Below, one piece after another: positions 29,910 through 39,068 of a stretch of DNA of 64,000 bases. The notes below the pieces were generated by a model, which saw only the letters and a program-made list of their open reading frames with translations, had not been told where the DNA came from and ran no database searches. The position numbers and the translations under genes were made by a program. Numbering within the stretch: position 1 is the first letter of the stretch; every line of letters begins with the position of its first letter. This stretch comes from an uncultured candidate division WPS-2 bacterium. GTDB lineage: Bacteria > Vulcanimicrobiota > Vulcanimicrobiia > Vulcanimicrobiales > Vulcanimicrobiaceae. The stretch lies in the NCBI GenBank assembly GCA_937927945.1, contig CALEYW010000024.1, positions 21,468 to 85,467 on the forward strand, given 5' to 3'.

Positions 29910-31244
29910 ATGTTAGAGGCACTTGGCGAGCGCTTAGGCGCGATCTTCGACCGGCTGGCAAATCGCGGCCGACTCAGTGAGTCGGACGTCGCTGAGGTAT
30001 TGCGCGAAGTCCGCATCGCGCTGCTCGAAGCCGACGTCGCGCTGCCGGTTGCCAAAGACTTCGTCGCGCGCATCAAAGAGAAGACGGTCGGCTCCGACGT
30101 CTTGACCTCGCTGACGCCGGCGCAGACCGTCGTCAAGATCGTCTACGACGAGCTCGTCGAGCTGCTCGGCGGCGCGGCCGCCCGCCTGACGTACAGCGAC
30201 GCTCCGCCGACCGTGTATCTCATGGTCGGGCTGCAAGGCTCGGGCAAGACGACGCACGCGGGCAAGCTCGCGCTGCGGCTCAAAGAACAGGGCCGCCGCA
30301 CGCTGCTCGTCGCGGCCGACGTCTATCGGCCTGCGGCGATCGATCAGCTCAAGACGCTCGGCAAGCAGATCGACTTGCCGGTCTACGATGCCGGTCAAGG
30401 CGATCCGGTCGCGATCGCCCGGGACGGCGTCGCCGAAGCGCGCCGCCTCGGCATCCCGACGGTCATCATCGACACGGCCGGCCGGCTGCAGATCGACGAC
30501 CGGCTCATGGAAGAGCTCGAGCGGATCAAGGCCGCGGTCAAACCGACCGAGATCTTGTTCGTCGCCGACGCGATGACCGGTCAGGAAGCCGTCAACGTCG
30601 CCAAGACGTTCAACGAGCGGCTCGGCATCACGGGCGTGATCCTCACCAAGATGGACGGCGACGCGCGCGGCGGCGCGGCGCTCTCGATCCATCGGATGAC
30701 GGGCGCGCCGATCAAGTTCGTCGGCGTCGGCGAAAAGGTCACCGCGCTCGAACCGTTCTACCCGGACCGCCTCGCGCAGCGCATCCTCGGGATGGGCGAC
30801 GTCCTCACGCTGATCGAGAAGACGCAGAGCGTCTACTCGGAGCAGCAGGCCGAAGACCTCGCCAAGAAAATGCGGAAGTCGCAGTTCACGCTGGATGACT
30901 TCCTCGAGCAGCTCCGTCAGGTCCGCAAGATGGGCTCGATGGCGGACATCATGAAGATGATCCCGGGGCTTTCCAAAGCGCTGCCGAACGTCGAGATCGA
31001 CGAGCGGGACGTCAAGCGGGTCGAGGCGATCATCTGCTCGATGACGCGCCGCGAACGCGAGCGTCCCGAGGTGCTCAACGGGTCGCGCCGCAAGCGCATT
31101 GCGATGGGCAGCGGGACGCAGGTCTCGGACGTCAACCGGCTGGTGAAGCAGTTCGAGGCTTCTCGGACGATGATGAAACAACTGGGTGGGGTGAAGAAGG
31201 GGCGGTTTCCGAAATTGCCCTCGATGATGGGGTTGGGGCGGTGA
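29910..31244 (+). CDS. ffh: Signal recognition particle protein Ffh
   Basis: A 444-residue GTPase that binds signal sequences and SRP RNA and delivers ribosomes to the membrane. The N domain is followed by the G domain, with GLQGSGKTTHAGKLA, DTAGRLQ, TKMDGDARGG and a late GVGEK. The Met-rich M domain (from about 310) includes QVRKMGSMADIMKMIPG and the RNA-binding region GSRRKRIAMGSGTQVSDVN. Length is normal. No SRP RNA gene was recognised nearby. Confidence 0.95.
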   Translation: MLEALGERLGAIFDRLANRGRLSESDVAEVLREVRIALLEADVALPVAKDFVARIKEKTVGSDVLTSLTPAQTVVKIVYDELVELLGGAAARLTYSDAPPTVYLMVGLQGSGKTTHAGKLALRLKEQGRRTLLVAADVYRPAAIDQLKTLGKQIDLPVYDAGQGDPVAIARDGVAEARRLGIPTVIIDTAGRLQIDDRLMEELERIKAAVKPTEILFVADAMTGQEAVNVAKTFNERLGITGVILTKMDGDARGGAALSIHRMTGAPIKFVGVGEKVTALEPFYPDRLAQRILGMGDVLTLIEKTQSVYSEQQAEDLAKKMRKSQFTLDDFLEQLRQVRKMGSMADIMKMIPGLSKALPNVEIDERDVKRVEAIICSMTRRERERPEVLNGSRRKRIAMGSGTQVSDVNRLVKQFEASRTMMKQLGGVKKGRFPKLPSMMGLGR

Positions 31245-31252
31245 GGGTGGCG

Positions 31253-31401
31253 GCTGCTGCGGTGACCGTCATCCCGACGGCGGGGACGTACCGTTCGGCG
31301 CATCGTGCGCCGAACGATACTCGGTTGCTCCGTCGCTCTCGCCATCCTGGCTTCGCTCCTGCGCAAACGCCCCGCCGTCGGGATGACGGTCGCCGCAGCA
31401 G
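31253..31401. repeat. Nested inverted repeat, REP/MITE-like
   Basis: The 243-base gap between ffh and rpsP holds two arms of about 33 bases, at about 31253-31285 and 31369-31401. They match as inverted copies with roughly one mismatch and contain GACCGTCATCCCGACGGCGG. Between them lies a perfect 11-pair hairpin, CGTTCGGCGCA at 31292-31302 with TGCGCCGAACG at 31306-31316. No coding potential. GTCATCCCGAC-type arms are common in repetitive extragenic palindromes and small mobile elements, so a dispersed repeat is likely. Confidence 0.6.
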
Positions 31402-31487
31402 CAGCGACGATGTGGGCTCAATCGAAACAATCGTGTATGCTCCAACCGCCCGCGAAATTGGTTTGCGGGATTTTCTAGAAAGTAATC

Positions 31488-31778
31488 ATGGTTAAGATCA
31501 GACTCCGGCGCATGGGCGCCAAGAAGCAGCCGACGTACCGTTTTGTTGTGGCTGATGCTCGGTCGCCTCGGGATGGCAAGTTTTTGGAAATTCTGGGGCA
31601 TTATAATCCTCGGACTGAGCCGAAGACGCTCGTCGTGAACCAGGACAAGGTCAAGGAATGGTTGGCCAAGGGCGCGCAGCCGTCTGATCCGGTGCGGCGT
31701 TTGTTTGCGGAATTGGGACTCGTGGAACGCGGACCGATTTCGGAAGTCAAGCGTCAGCCGAAGCAGAAGAAGTCGTAA
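31488..31778 (+). CDS. rpsP: Small ribosomal subunit protein bS16
   Basis: A 96-residue ribosomal protein with the family start MVKIRLRRMGAKKQPTYR, ADARSPRDGKFLEILGHYNP in the middle, and a Lys-rich tail. Normal length. It leads the rpsP-KH-rimM set, a common order in bacteria. It follows the inverted-repeat region, so it may be transcribed from its own promoter there. Confidence 0.95.
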   Translation: MVKIRLRRMGAKKQPTYRFVVADARSPRDGKFLEILGHYNPRTEPKTLVVNQDKVKEWLAKGAQPSDPVRRLFAELGLVERGPISEVKRQPKQKKS

Positions 31779-31791
31779 GCAGGCGTTCGGC

Positions 31792-32364
31792 GTGAGCGCG
31801 TTCGACGACGAATTCGGTCTTTTCGGCGACGAGGCGGCGGCGCCGGAAGAAGAACGTACCTCCACCCTCGGTGCGCGGCGCATCGCTTCGGACGAAGCGG
31901 CGCACGACGACATCGAGCCGGAAGACGAGCGTCCGCGCCGCGGGCGGCGCGATCGCAGCGGCGGCGGTGCCGCTACCGACGACGCGGAAAAGCCGCGCCG
32001 GTTTCGGCGCGACTCGCCCGATCGCGGGGCGCGCAAGACCGACGATCCGGCGAAAGCGCAAGAGCGCGCGCTGGATCTGCTGGGATTTCTCGCACGCAAA
32101 CTGGTGTCGAAGCCGGACAACGTCTTGGTCGAAGAGGTCGAGACCGAAAAGGGTCCGGTCGTCGAGCTGGTCGTCGAACACGAAGATCTCGGCAAGGTGA
32201 TCGGTCGCAGCGGACGCGTCGCGCAGGCGTTGCGCACGCTCGTGCGCGCGAGCGCCGAAGGCCGCATCAGCATCGACATCATCTCCTTCGAAGACGAAGT
32301 GCTCGAAGGTGAAGCCGAGCATGCGGGCGACAAGAACGTCGCCGAGAGTCCCGACGCCGACTGA
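31792..32364 (+). CDS. khpA: KH-domain RNA-binding protein (KhpA-like) with long disordered N-terminus
   Basis: The C-terminal 80 residues are a single KH domain typical of KhpA, which pairs with KhpB/EloR to bind RNA: AQERALDLLGFLARKLVSK, then LGKVIGRSGRVAQAL with the GxxG loop, then a short beta end. Unlike the usual 75-80-residue KhpA, the frame extends upstream by about 105 charged, low-complexity residues to a GTG at 31792. Part of this may be untranslated if an internal start is used. The gene overlaps rimM. Confidence 0.7.
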   Translation: MSAFDDEFGLFGDEAAAPEEERTSTLGARRIASDEAAHDDIEPEDERPRRGRRDRSGGGAATDDAEKPRRFRRDSPDRGARKTDDPAKAQERALDLLGFLARKLVSKPDNVLVEEVETEKGPVVELVVEHEDLGKVIGRSGRVAQALRTLVRASAEGRISIDIISFEDEVLEGEAEHAGDKNVAESPDAD

Positions 32365-32884
32365 CGCCAACGCCGGCCGGGTGGCCGGCGTGTTCGGGCT
32401 GCGCGGTGAGCTGAAGGTCGCGCCGACGCGGATCGGTGCGGACGCGCTGGCGAAGGGCGTCACGCTGCGTGCGACGCTGCGCGACGGTTCGTTGCGCACG
32501 CTGCGCATCGGCGCGATGCGGATGCACAAAGAGCGGCCGCTGGTGCACTTCGAAGGCGTCGACGATGCGAACGCGGCGGATGCGCTCGTCGGCGCAACGC
32601 TGGCGATCGATCGCGCCGACGTCGTGTTGGCCGAGGGCGAATATCTCGACGACGATCTCGTCGGCTGCGTCTTGCTCGACGCGTCGGGGACGACGCTCGC
32701 CACGGTGAGCGGGGTCGAACACTATCCCGCGCAGGACGTCTTGGTCGTCGCCCTGCCCGGCGGCGGGCGCGGGATGGTGCCGATGGTCGGCGCGTTCATC
32801 CGGGCGATCGACGTCGCCGCGCGCCGCATCGTGGTCGACCTGCCGGTCGGCCTGTTGGACGACCGCGAGGCGGAACAGGCCTAG
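32321..32884 (+). CDS. rimM: Ribosome maturation factor RimM
   Basis: A 187-residue protein that helps assemble the 30S head. The N-terminal barrel starts with the family motif RVAGVFGLRGELKV, followed by RPLVHFEGVDDANAADAL, and the PRC-barrel part has GMVPMVGAFI and IVVDLPVGLLD. The start is uncertain: 32321 (ATG) or 32309 (GTG), both within the end of the upstream KH gene. trmD and rplS, usual next genes, do not follow. Confidence 0.85.
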   Translation: MRATRTSPRVPTPTDANAGRVAGVFGLRGELKVAPTRIGADALAKGVTLRATLRDGSLRTLRIGAMRMHKERPLVHFEGVDDANAADALVGATLAIDRADVVLAEGEYLDDDLVGCVLLDASGTTLATVSGVEHYPAQDVLVVALPGGGRGMVPMVGAFIRAIDVAARRIVVDLPVGLLDDREAEQA

Positions 32885-33987
32885 CGGCGACGCCTGCGCT
32901 TCGGCGGGCTGAGGTAAGCGCCGACGGCGCCGTCGACGGCTCGTTCTACGGCGACTTGGCTCGCTTGCGGGCCGGCGGCATCGTTGCTGTAGGAGCCGTG
33001 CCAAAGCACCTTGCCGGCGCAGTCCGCGGCGGTCAGGTCGAAGGTCGCGCCGGCGCCGCCGCTTGCCGGGCCGGGCCGAGTCGACAGCGTTCCGCTGAGC
33101 ACGGCGTCGTGAGGATGTTCGCCGCAGGCGACCGCGCTCGATTCGACCCGGTCCGCGTGGGCGCGTTCCGCAGCCCGCGCCGTCGCGACTTCGCGAAGGG
33201 CGGGGTCGGCGCTGCCGCCGACCGGGACGATCGCCCGGCCGGTACTCGGGCCGGCGGCGGCCGCGGCTGCTGCGGCGGCTAGTGCGGTTGCCGCTGCAAC
33301 GGGCGCCGGCGTGGGCGGCGCGGTCTGGGCCGCTTGCACGGCGATCGGTTTCGGGCTCGGCGTGACGTTGATGAGGGCTGCGGCCGGTGCGCTGGCGGCC
33401 GTGGCCGGCGCGGCGCTGGGCTTTGCGGTCGCGGCGGTCTTTTTCTTGCGCCCGAACAGCTTCCCGAGATTCGTCTGCGCTCCGCCGGCCGGCTGCGGTG
33501 TCGGACTCGCGGCCGGCGGGGGCGTGCCGATCGAGGCGTATGCGCGGTTCGCGTGACGGGCGACGAACGTCGCCAGGTCATCGCCTTGACCTGCGGCCTC
33601 GGCGTAGGTGCTCAGCTGGGCTGTGCTGCTGAACACGACGACCCCCGTCGACGCGCTGACGACCTGTTCGACGATCGAGACGCCGTTGCCGAGCGACGAA
33701 ATGAAGCCGGCGACGTAGTAGTCGGCATTGTTGGCTCGCGCTACCGAGAGAAAGTCCTTGCGCTCGGTCCCCGGCGGCGGCGGGATCACCGTCACGGTGT
33801 TGGTCTCCGCCATCCGGGTCGCGATGATCGTCGCGAGACGGGAACTGGCCTCGCGGTCGATCTGGCTGCCGTTCGCGGTGAACGGGAAGACGACGACGCT
33901 CGGCTTGGTGGAGAACGCCGGCGGGGTGGCGGCGACCAGCGGAAGGCCGAGGAACGCGACGAGGAGGACGACGAGGAAGCGACGCAC
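32881..33987 (-). CDS. Exported protein with TolB/CsgG-like N-terminal domain
   Basis: A 368-residue product from a GTG at 33987. Residues 1-23 are a signal peptide (LVVLLVAFLGLPLVAA). Residues about 30-150 have the strand-helix pattern of TolB-N/CsgG-type domains (SVVVFPFTANG, REASSRLATIIATRMAE, ADYYVAGFISSLGNGVSIV). A long Ala/Pro/Thr linker follows, with a basic KKKTAA patch, then a small C-terminal domain ending in Arg. Such domains are often found in periplasmic assembly or surface proteins; the exact role is unknown. It converges on rimM with a four-base overlap. Confidence 0.55.
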   Translation of the reverse strand: MRRFLVVLLVAFLGLPLVAATPPAFSTKPSVVVFPFTANGSQIDREASSRLATIIATRMAETNTVTVIPPPPGTERKDFLSVARANNADYYVAGFISSLGNGVSIVEQVVSASTGVVVFSSTAQLSTYAEAAGQGDDLATFVARHANRAYASIGTPPPAASPTPQPAGGAQTNLGKLFGRKKKTAATAKPSAAPATAASAPAAALINVTPSPKPIAVQAAQTAPPTPAPVAAATALAAAAAAAAAGPSTGRAIVPVGGSADPALREVATARAAERAHADRVESSAVACGEHPHDAVLSGTLSTRPGPASGGAGATFDLTAADCAGKVLWHGSYSNDAAGPQASQVAVERAVDGAVGAYLSPPKRRRRR

Positions 33988-34019
33988 GCGGCGGGGTTCG
34001 GCGGAACGGGGACGATCCC

Positions 34020-34847
34020 TTACGAGGCGAGCGAGAGCGCGGCGTCTTCCGCTTCCTTCTCCCACGCGGCGCTGACGTGCGCGCCGAAGAGGAAGATCAC
34101 GCCGATGAGGTCGAGCCACAGCAGCAGCACGATCAGCGCCGAGAGCGCGCCGTAGATCGCGAACGCGCTCGCGGCGTACGCGGTGTAGACGGCGAAGGCG
34201 ATCTGCGCGATCGAATAGAGGACCGCGCACACGAAGGCGCCGGGGATCACCGACGACCAGCGCGGATGGCGGTTCGGCAGATACGCGTAGAGAATCGCCG
34301 ACGTGATGAACACCAGCACGAACGCGACCGCATACGACGTGATTTGCGGAACGTAGCGCAGGGATTCTAGTCCGAAGAACTGCACGAGCAGCGTGATGAT
34401 GACGGGGAGGACGATCGCCATGACGAGGACGATGCCCGCGAACGGCACCAGGACCAGCGCGATCAGCACGTCCCACACGATGTGGCGGAAATGCACGATT
34501 CCGAGCGACCGGTTGAGCGCGTACGTCAGCGCTTGGAAGAGGTTTTTGCCGGACCACACCAGGCCGAGCAGCCCCACGATGCCGGTGACGCCGCGGTAAC
34601 GGACGATCACGTCGAGGTTGTTCGCGATGAGGTCTTGGATTTGCGGTACGTAGAGTTGGATCACTGCGTGCGCGCGCGCGAGCCCTTCGTCCGTGCCGTA
34701 GATGAACGCCAGCATCGCGACCGCGACGAGCGTCAGCGGCAGCAGCGCGAAGAGCGCCGTGAAGGCGATCGCCTGCGCCATGAAGGCCGACCCGTCAGCG
34801 GAGAAATCCCGCGCCGCGGCGCGAAACACCCGGATCAACCGTGACAC
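34020..34847 (-). CDS. YihY/BrkB family inner membrane protein
   Basis: A 275-residue protein with six predicted membrane spans and the family features: the RAAARDFSADGSAFMAQAIAF start, FALLPLTLVAVAM, LVWSGKNLFQALTYALNRS after the first spans, and WSSVIPGAFVCAVLY late. The substrate is unknown for this family. A GTG start at 34847 lies inside the start region of the divergent gene, so the two initiation codons overlap by seven bases. Confidence 0.8.
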   Translation of the reverse strand: MSRLIRVFRAAARDFSADGSAFMAQAIAFTALFALLPLTLVAVAMLAFIYGTDEGLARAHAVIQLYVPQIQDLIANNLDVIVRYRGVTGIVGLLGLVWSGKNLFQALTYALNRSLGIVHFRHIVWDVLIALVLVPFAGIVLVMAIVLPVIITLLVQFFGLESLRYVPQITSYAVAFVLVFITSAILYAYLPNRHPRWSSVIPGAFVCAVLYSIAQIAFAVYTAYAASAFAIYGALSALIVLLLWLDLIGVIFLFGAHVSAAWEKEAEDAALSLAS

Positions 34848-35356
34848 CGGCTCACCTCCCCATCGCCCTCGCCGCGCTCGTCACCGTCATGGTCGACGGG
34901 TCGTTCGTTCCCAGCGTGCCGGGTGCCGCTCTGCGGGACGGACGGGTCGTCGGCCCGCCGGTGCTGATCGCGCACTTCGCCGATCGGGTGGAGGCCGGTG
35001 CGGACGGAACGGTGGCCGCGCAGCGCGACGGCGTGCGGTGCACGGTGCGCGCGCTGCCGCAGAGCGATCCGCCGCTCGTCGAGCTGGCACCGCTGGCGCG
35101 CTGTCTCGGCGCGCAGGTCGGCTGGGACGGCCGAAGCAAGACGCTGACGATCACCTTCGAGGGGCCGGTCACCGTCCAGACCTTGCCCCCGTACGATCCG
35201 AGTGCGCCGCGGGTGGCGCCGACGACGATCTTCACGCCCGAACCGGCTTCGCCGACCCCGCGCGCGATCGCAACGGGCGTGCCTCGTCCGCGCCGCACCG
35301 CGATCCCCGCGGTGCCGTCGTGGCCGGTGCCGGCAGCTACAGCCCCGCGTCCGTGA
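34841..35356 (+). CDS. Exported protein with copper-amine-oxidase-N-like domain
   Basis: GTG start at 34841, giving 171 residues; an ATG at 34889 is an alternative. The first 20 residues are hydrophobic (LPIALAALVTVMVDG). The middle has a stalk-domain-like repeat with LVELAPLARCLGAQVGWDG followed by KTLTITF, as in copper amine oxidase N-domains used for surface attachment. The C-terminus is a Pro/Thr/Arg-rich tail. It overlaps the divergent BrkB-like gene at its start and the convergent short gene at its end. Confidence 0.5.
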   Translation: MTPAHLPIALAALVTVMVDGSFVPSVPGAALRDGRVVGPPVLIAHFADRVEAGADGTVAAQRDGVRCTVRALPQSDPPLVELAPLARCLGAQVGWDGRSKTLTITFEGPVTVQTLPPYDPSAPRVAPTTIFTPEPASPTPRAIATGVPRPRRTAIPAVPSWPVPAATAPRP

Positions 35357-35597
35357 TGAAGAGGAACCAGCGTTGGGTGTTCGGGTCGTCGAACCAGTTG
35401 GCGATTCGCGCCTCGAGCACCGGGATGCTGCGCAGGGACGAGGCGTGCTTGCGCACGGCTTCCGGATCGGGGGTAGCGGAATGCAGTTCGGCCTGGAGCG
35501 CGTCGACGGATTTCTGCGCCTCGGGATCCCCGCTCGCCGCCGCCCGCAACTCGTCGTAGGGAGGGTGCGGGACGGACTCGGGTCCAGGATCACTCAT
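35337..35597 (-). CDS. Small protein after BNR-repeat gene, unknown
   Basis: An 86-residue product whose ATG overlaps the stop of the large upstream gene (ATGA). It is helical and acidic at first (YDELRAAASGDPEAQKSVDAL), then has a region EARIANWFDDPNTQRWFLFIT. No family was recognised. Coupling to the large secreted BNR protein suggests a shared operon, but function is unknown. Confidence 0.5.
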   Translation of the reverse strand: MSDPGPESVPHPPYDELRAAASGDPEAQKSVDALQAELHSATPDPEAVRKHASSLRSIPVLEARIANWFDDPNTQRWFLFITDAGL

Positions 35598-38587
35598 GTG
35601 TGCGAGGTTCCCCGGGAGGCCGCGACTTTCCGCGCGGATCGCACGAGCGCGTCGACGTCGCGCTGCAGCGAATGGAACGCCGCGCGCTGGACGGCGGTCG
35701 GCGCGCCGTCGCCCGTCTCGACGGTCGCCAGCAATTGGGCCAAGCGGCCGTTCGCGCGCCTGAAGCGCCCGGCGAGTTGTGCATCCTGGGAGCGAACCCG
35801 CTCGGCCTGCGCGTAGGTCGCGTCGACCGACGCGGCGATCGCTCGCGCGAGTGCGAATTGCGCCTGCAGCGCGGCCGGATCGACCGCCGCGCGCGGATCT
35901 TGCCGCACCACGAGCGTCGCCGATGACTGCACGCCGTCGGCCTCGAGGGTGACGGAATACGCGCCGGGCGGCACGAGCGCGCCTTGCGGTTCCACCGGTG
36001 TCGCGTGCGGGATCGCCGCGATCGTCGGCGTCGGGTCGAACGCGCGCGGCGTAGCGACGCGCAGATCCCACACGGTGCGGTGCGCACCGGCCGCGGCGTC
36101 GAGCCGGACCGGCGGCGTGATCCACCACGCGGGTACGTCGAGCGCGTTCGCGTCGACGGCGTTCGCCGGCGGCTCGCTCGAGAGCGTGCGCAGCACGGTG
36201 CCGCGTTCGTCCCGGATGTTGAGCGTGACGCGCGTCGCCGCACGCGGCAAGGAGTAGTCGAGCACCGCGCCGTCGGGCGGGTTGGCGGAGAACGGCTCGT
36301 CGGGCGGCAGCGGCGTGTCCGTGTTGGTATCCCGCGCGACGCGCCAGGCCGGCGCGGGCGTCACCAGCGCCGGCCGTTGCGAGGCGAACGTCTCGAACCG
36401 GCGCAGCGGCGTGATGTCGTCGAGAATCCAGAAGCCGCGGCCGTGCGTCGCGATCGCGAGGTCGTTCTGGTGGACGACGAGGTCGCGCACCGAGGTCGCC
36501 GGCAGGTTGAGCCGCAGCGACGACCAGCGAGCGCCGTCGTCGTACGACACCCAAACGCCGCGTTCGGTGCCCGCGAAGAGCATGCCGCGGCGCACCGGAT
36601 CGGCGCGCACGACGTTGGTCGGCGCGGCGTCGAGCCCGCGATCGATCTCGGTCCACGTTTTGCCGCCGTCGTGCGTGCGGAACAGCTGCGGTCGCTGTTC
36701 GTCAAGCCGGAAGCGGTTCACCGCGACGTACGCGCTCGCGCGGTCGAACGGTGACGCGTCGACGATCGAGACCTTCGCCCACGGGACGAGCCCCGGCGGC
36801 GTGACGTTCGTCCAATGGCCGCCGCCGTCGGCGGTGCGCCACACCAGGCCGTCGTCGGTCCCCGCCCAGATGACGTTCGCATCGAGCGGCGAGAGTCCGA
36901 GCGCGTACACGACGCCGCGATGTGCCTTCTGCGCGTCGTCGGTTTGCGCGAAGATTCCCAGGTTCGCCGGCGCGGGGCCGGCGGGCCGGGTGAGATCGGG
37001 ACTGATCGTCTTCCAATGTTCGCCGCCGTCGGTCGTCTTGAACACGACGTTTCCGGCGAGATAGAGCGCGTGCGGATCGGCCGGCGAGAACGCGAGCGGC
37101 GCGGTGCGGACGAAGCGCACCTGCGGGTTATCGCGCCAACCGAGGACCGGTCCGACCTCGCGCGACTGACCGGTGCGCTCGTCGTATCGCGTAACCTTGC
37201 CGCCGTAGACGATTCCCGGATGCAGCGGGTCGGGCGCGGAATAGCCGTATTCTTCCGTCCCCGCGGGGTGCCAGTCGCGCACCGTCACCGCGCCGTCGTT
37301 GCCGCGCGAGAGCACGCCGGCGCTCCCGCTTTCCTGCTGGCCGCCGTACACGCGATACGGAAACCGGTCGTCCGCGGTGACATGATACATCTGCGCGGTC
37401 GACTGGTTGTACCACGAGCTCCACGACGCGCCGCCGTTGACGCTGATCGTCGCGCCTTGATCGCTGCCGAGCAGGATGGTGAGCGGATCGTCGGGCGAGA
37501 GCCAGACGGTGTGATAGTCGTCGCCGCCCGGCGCGCCGCGCAGTGCGACGAACGTGCGCCCGCCGTCGGTCGAGCGATATGTCGAGGTGTTCGCGACCCA
37601 GACGACGTCGCGATTGCGCGGATCGGCGGTCACGCCGGAGAAGTCGTCGCCGCGGCCGCCGATGCGCTCTTCGGTGTTGACGCGCGACCAGGTCGCGCCG
37701 GCGTCATCGGAACGATAGAGTCCGCCGGCGCTTGGCGAATCGGCCTGCACGTAGACGCGCTGCGGATCGGAGGCCGCGATCGCGATGCCGATGCGTCCGA
37801 TTCCCTGCGCGCGCGTCGGCAGTCCGCCCTCCACCCGGTTCCAGGTCGTTCCGCCGTCGGTGGACTTGTAGAGACCGCTCCCTGCGTCGGGACGCTCGTA
37901 CGATCCGCCGATCTCCCACGGCGCCTGGCGCGCCGCCCACATCGCGGCGTAGAGCGTGCGCGGATCGCGCGGGTCGAGCGCGAGGTCGACCGCGCCGGTG
38001 TCGACGTTCGCGTACAGCACGCGTTCGAACGTGGCGCCGCCGTCGATCGAGCGATACACGCCGCGCTCGGCGTTGGGCCCGTACGGATGGCCGAGCACCG
38101 CGACGTACAACCGGTTCGCATCGGCCGGGTCGACGACGATCTTCGCGATTTGCTGTGCGTCGCGCAGGCCGAGGTGCGTCCAGTGCGTCCCGCCGTCGGT
38201 GGACTTGTACATCCCGTCGCCGACCGAGAGATCGGGGCGCTGCAGACCTTCACCGCTTCCCGCATAGATCGTGTCGGGCGCGGACGGTGCGACGGCGAGG
38301 GCGCCGATCGACGCGGTCGGCTGATCGTCGAAGAGCGGCGTCCAGGTGCGCCCCGCGTCGGTCGTCTTGAAGATCCCGCCGTTCACCGCCGCGATGAAGA
38401 AGGTGTTCGGCCGGCCGGGGACGCCGCTGACCGCGACGGTGCGGCCGCCGCGAAACGGACCGATCGCGCGCCAATGCAGGACGCCGTCGAGCGGCGGCGG
38501 TGCGGTCGTCGCCGCGAGGGCTGGTGCGGCCGAGGCGAGGAGGGCAAGGACAATGCAGCGCACGGCGCCGGCCAAACGAACGATCAC
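35594..38587 (-). CDS. Secreted BNR/Asp-box beta-propeller protein (VPS10/sortilin-like)
   Basis: A 997-residue protein with a signal peptide (AVRCIVLALLASAAPALAA). Residues about 35-700 carry many Asp-box repeats of the form STDGGxTW or TTDGGxHW (for example GIFKTTDAGRTW, MYKSTDGGTHW, GLYKSTDGGTTW). These indicate one or two large propellers as in VPS10, sialidase and exo-acting glycosidase relatives. A later region (about 700-990) is Pro/Arg-rich with an Fn3-like part. It probably acts outside the membrane on a polymer or as a surface scaffold; catalytic residues could not be assigned. Confidence 0.75.
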   Translation of the reverse strand: MIVRLAGAVRCIVLALLASAAPALAATTAPPPLDGVLHWRAIGPFRGGRTVAVSGVPGRPNTFFIAAVNGGIFKTTDAGRTWTPLFDDQPTASIGALAVAPSAPDTIYAGSGEGLQRPDLSVGDGMYKSTDGGTHWTHLGLRDAQQIAKIVVDPADANRLYVAVLGHPYGPNAERGVYRSIDGGATFERVLYANVDTGAVDLALDPRDPRTLYAAMWAARQAPWEIGGSYERPDAGSGLYKSTDGGTTWNRVEGGLPTRAQGIGRIGIAIAASDPQRVYVQADSPSAGGLYRSDDAGATWSRVNTEERIGGRGDDFSGVTADPRNRDVVWVANTSTYRSTDGGRTFVALRGAPGGDDYHTVWLSPDDPLTILLGSDQGATISVNGGASWSSWYNQSTAQMYHVTADDRFPYRVYGGQQESGSAGVLSRGNDGAVTVRDWHPAGTEEYGYSAPDPLHPGIVYGGKVTRYDERTGQSREVGPVLGWRDNPQVRFVRTAPLAFSPADPHALYLAGNVVFKTTDGGEHWKTISPDLTRPAGPAPANLGIFAQTDDAQKAHRGVVYALGLSPLDANVIWAGTDDGLVWRTADGGGHWTNVTPPGLVPWAKVSIVDASPFDRASAYVAVNRFRLDEQRPQLFRTHDGGKTWTEIDRGLDAAPTNVVRADPVRRGMLFAGTERGVWVSYDDGARWSSLRLNLPATSVRDLVVHQNDLAIATHGRGFWILDDITPLRRFETFASQRPALVTPAPAWRVARDTNTDTPLPPDEPFSANPPDGAVLDYSLPRAATRVTLNIRDERGTVLRTLSSEPPANAVDANALDVPAWWITPPVRLDAAAGAHRTVWDLRVATPRAFDPTPTIAAIPHATPVEPQGALVPPGAYSVTLEADGVQSSATLVVRQDPRAAVDPAALQAQFALARAIAASVDATYAQAERVRSQDAQLAGRFRRANGRLAQLLATVETGDGAPTAVQRAAFHSLQRDVDALVRSARKVAASRGTSHT

Positions 38588-38623
38588 CGCGCGATGTTCA
38601 ACAGTGGGCTTTTCGGCAACCTG

Positions 38624-39013
38624 TTAGCGCAGCTGCTTCAGGTACGCAACGACCGCGACGGCGTCGTCGTGGTGCAGGCGATACTGCGGCATCGGCGGAC
38701 GCGAGCGCGCGCCGTTCGGCAGCAGCCCGTTTTGCAGATACGCGACGCCTTGCGCCGCGCTGAGGTGCGGCAGACCGGCGATGCGCGGCGCGAAGTGCGC
38801 CACCGGAAGACCCGGCGCGAGGAACTCGAGCTTCGCTCCCTTCAAGCCGGCACCGTGGCAGTCGACGCACGTGCCGACTTGCTGCACCAAATAGCGCCCT
38901 CGCTCGAGGACGGCCCCATCGCCCGCGGCAACGGCTCGCGGGGGCGCGATTGCGGCCGCCACGAGGGCGACGAGCGATCCGAGCAGCACCACGAGGTAGG
39001 GGCGCACGTTCAT
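38624..39013 (-). CDS. Small c-type cytochrome
   Basis: A 129-residue protein with an N-terminal signal segment (YLVVLLGSLVALVAAAIA), the heme-attachment motif CVDCH (Cys49, Cys52, His53), and a likely axial Met in the RPPMPQYR turn near the end. This is a single-heme cytochrome c that would work in the periplasm. The ATG at 39013 is chosen because GGAGA lies upstream. It follows the BNR gene in the same direction; no partner oxidase is visible. Confidence 0.8.
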   Translation of the reverse strand: MNVRPYLVVLLGSLVALVAAAIAPPRAVAAGDGAVLERGRYLVQQVGTCVDCHGAGLKGAKLEFLAPGLPVAHFAPRIAGLPHLSAAQGVAYLQNGLLPNGARSRPPMPQYRLHHDDAVAVVAYLKQLR

Positions 39014-39068
39014 GCGAGTGGTCTCCGAAGAACTGATGAAGCCACGGTAGTCCAGCGCTTGCGTCCGG

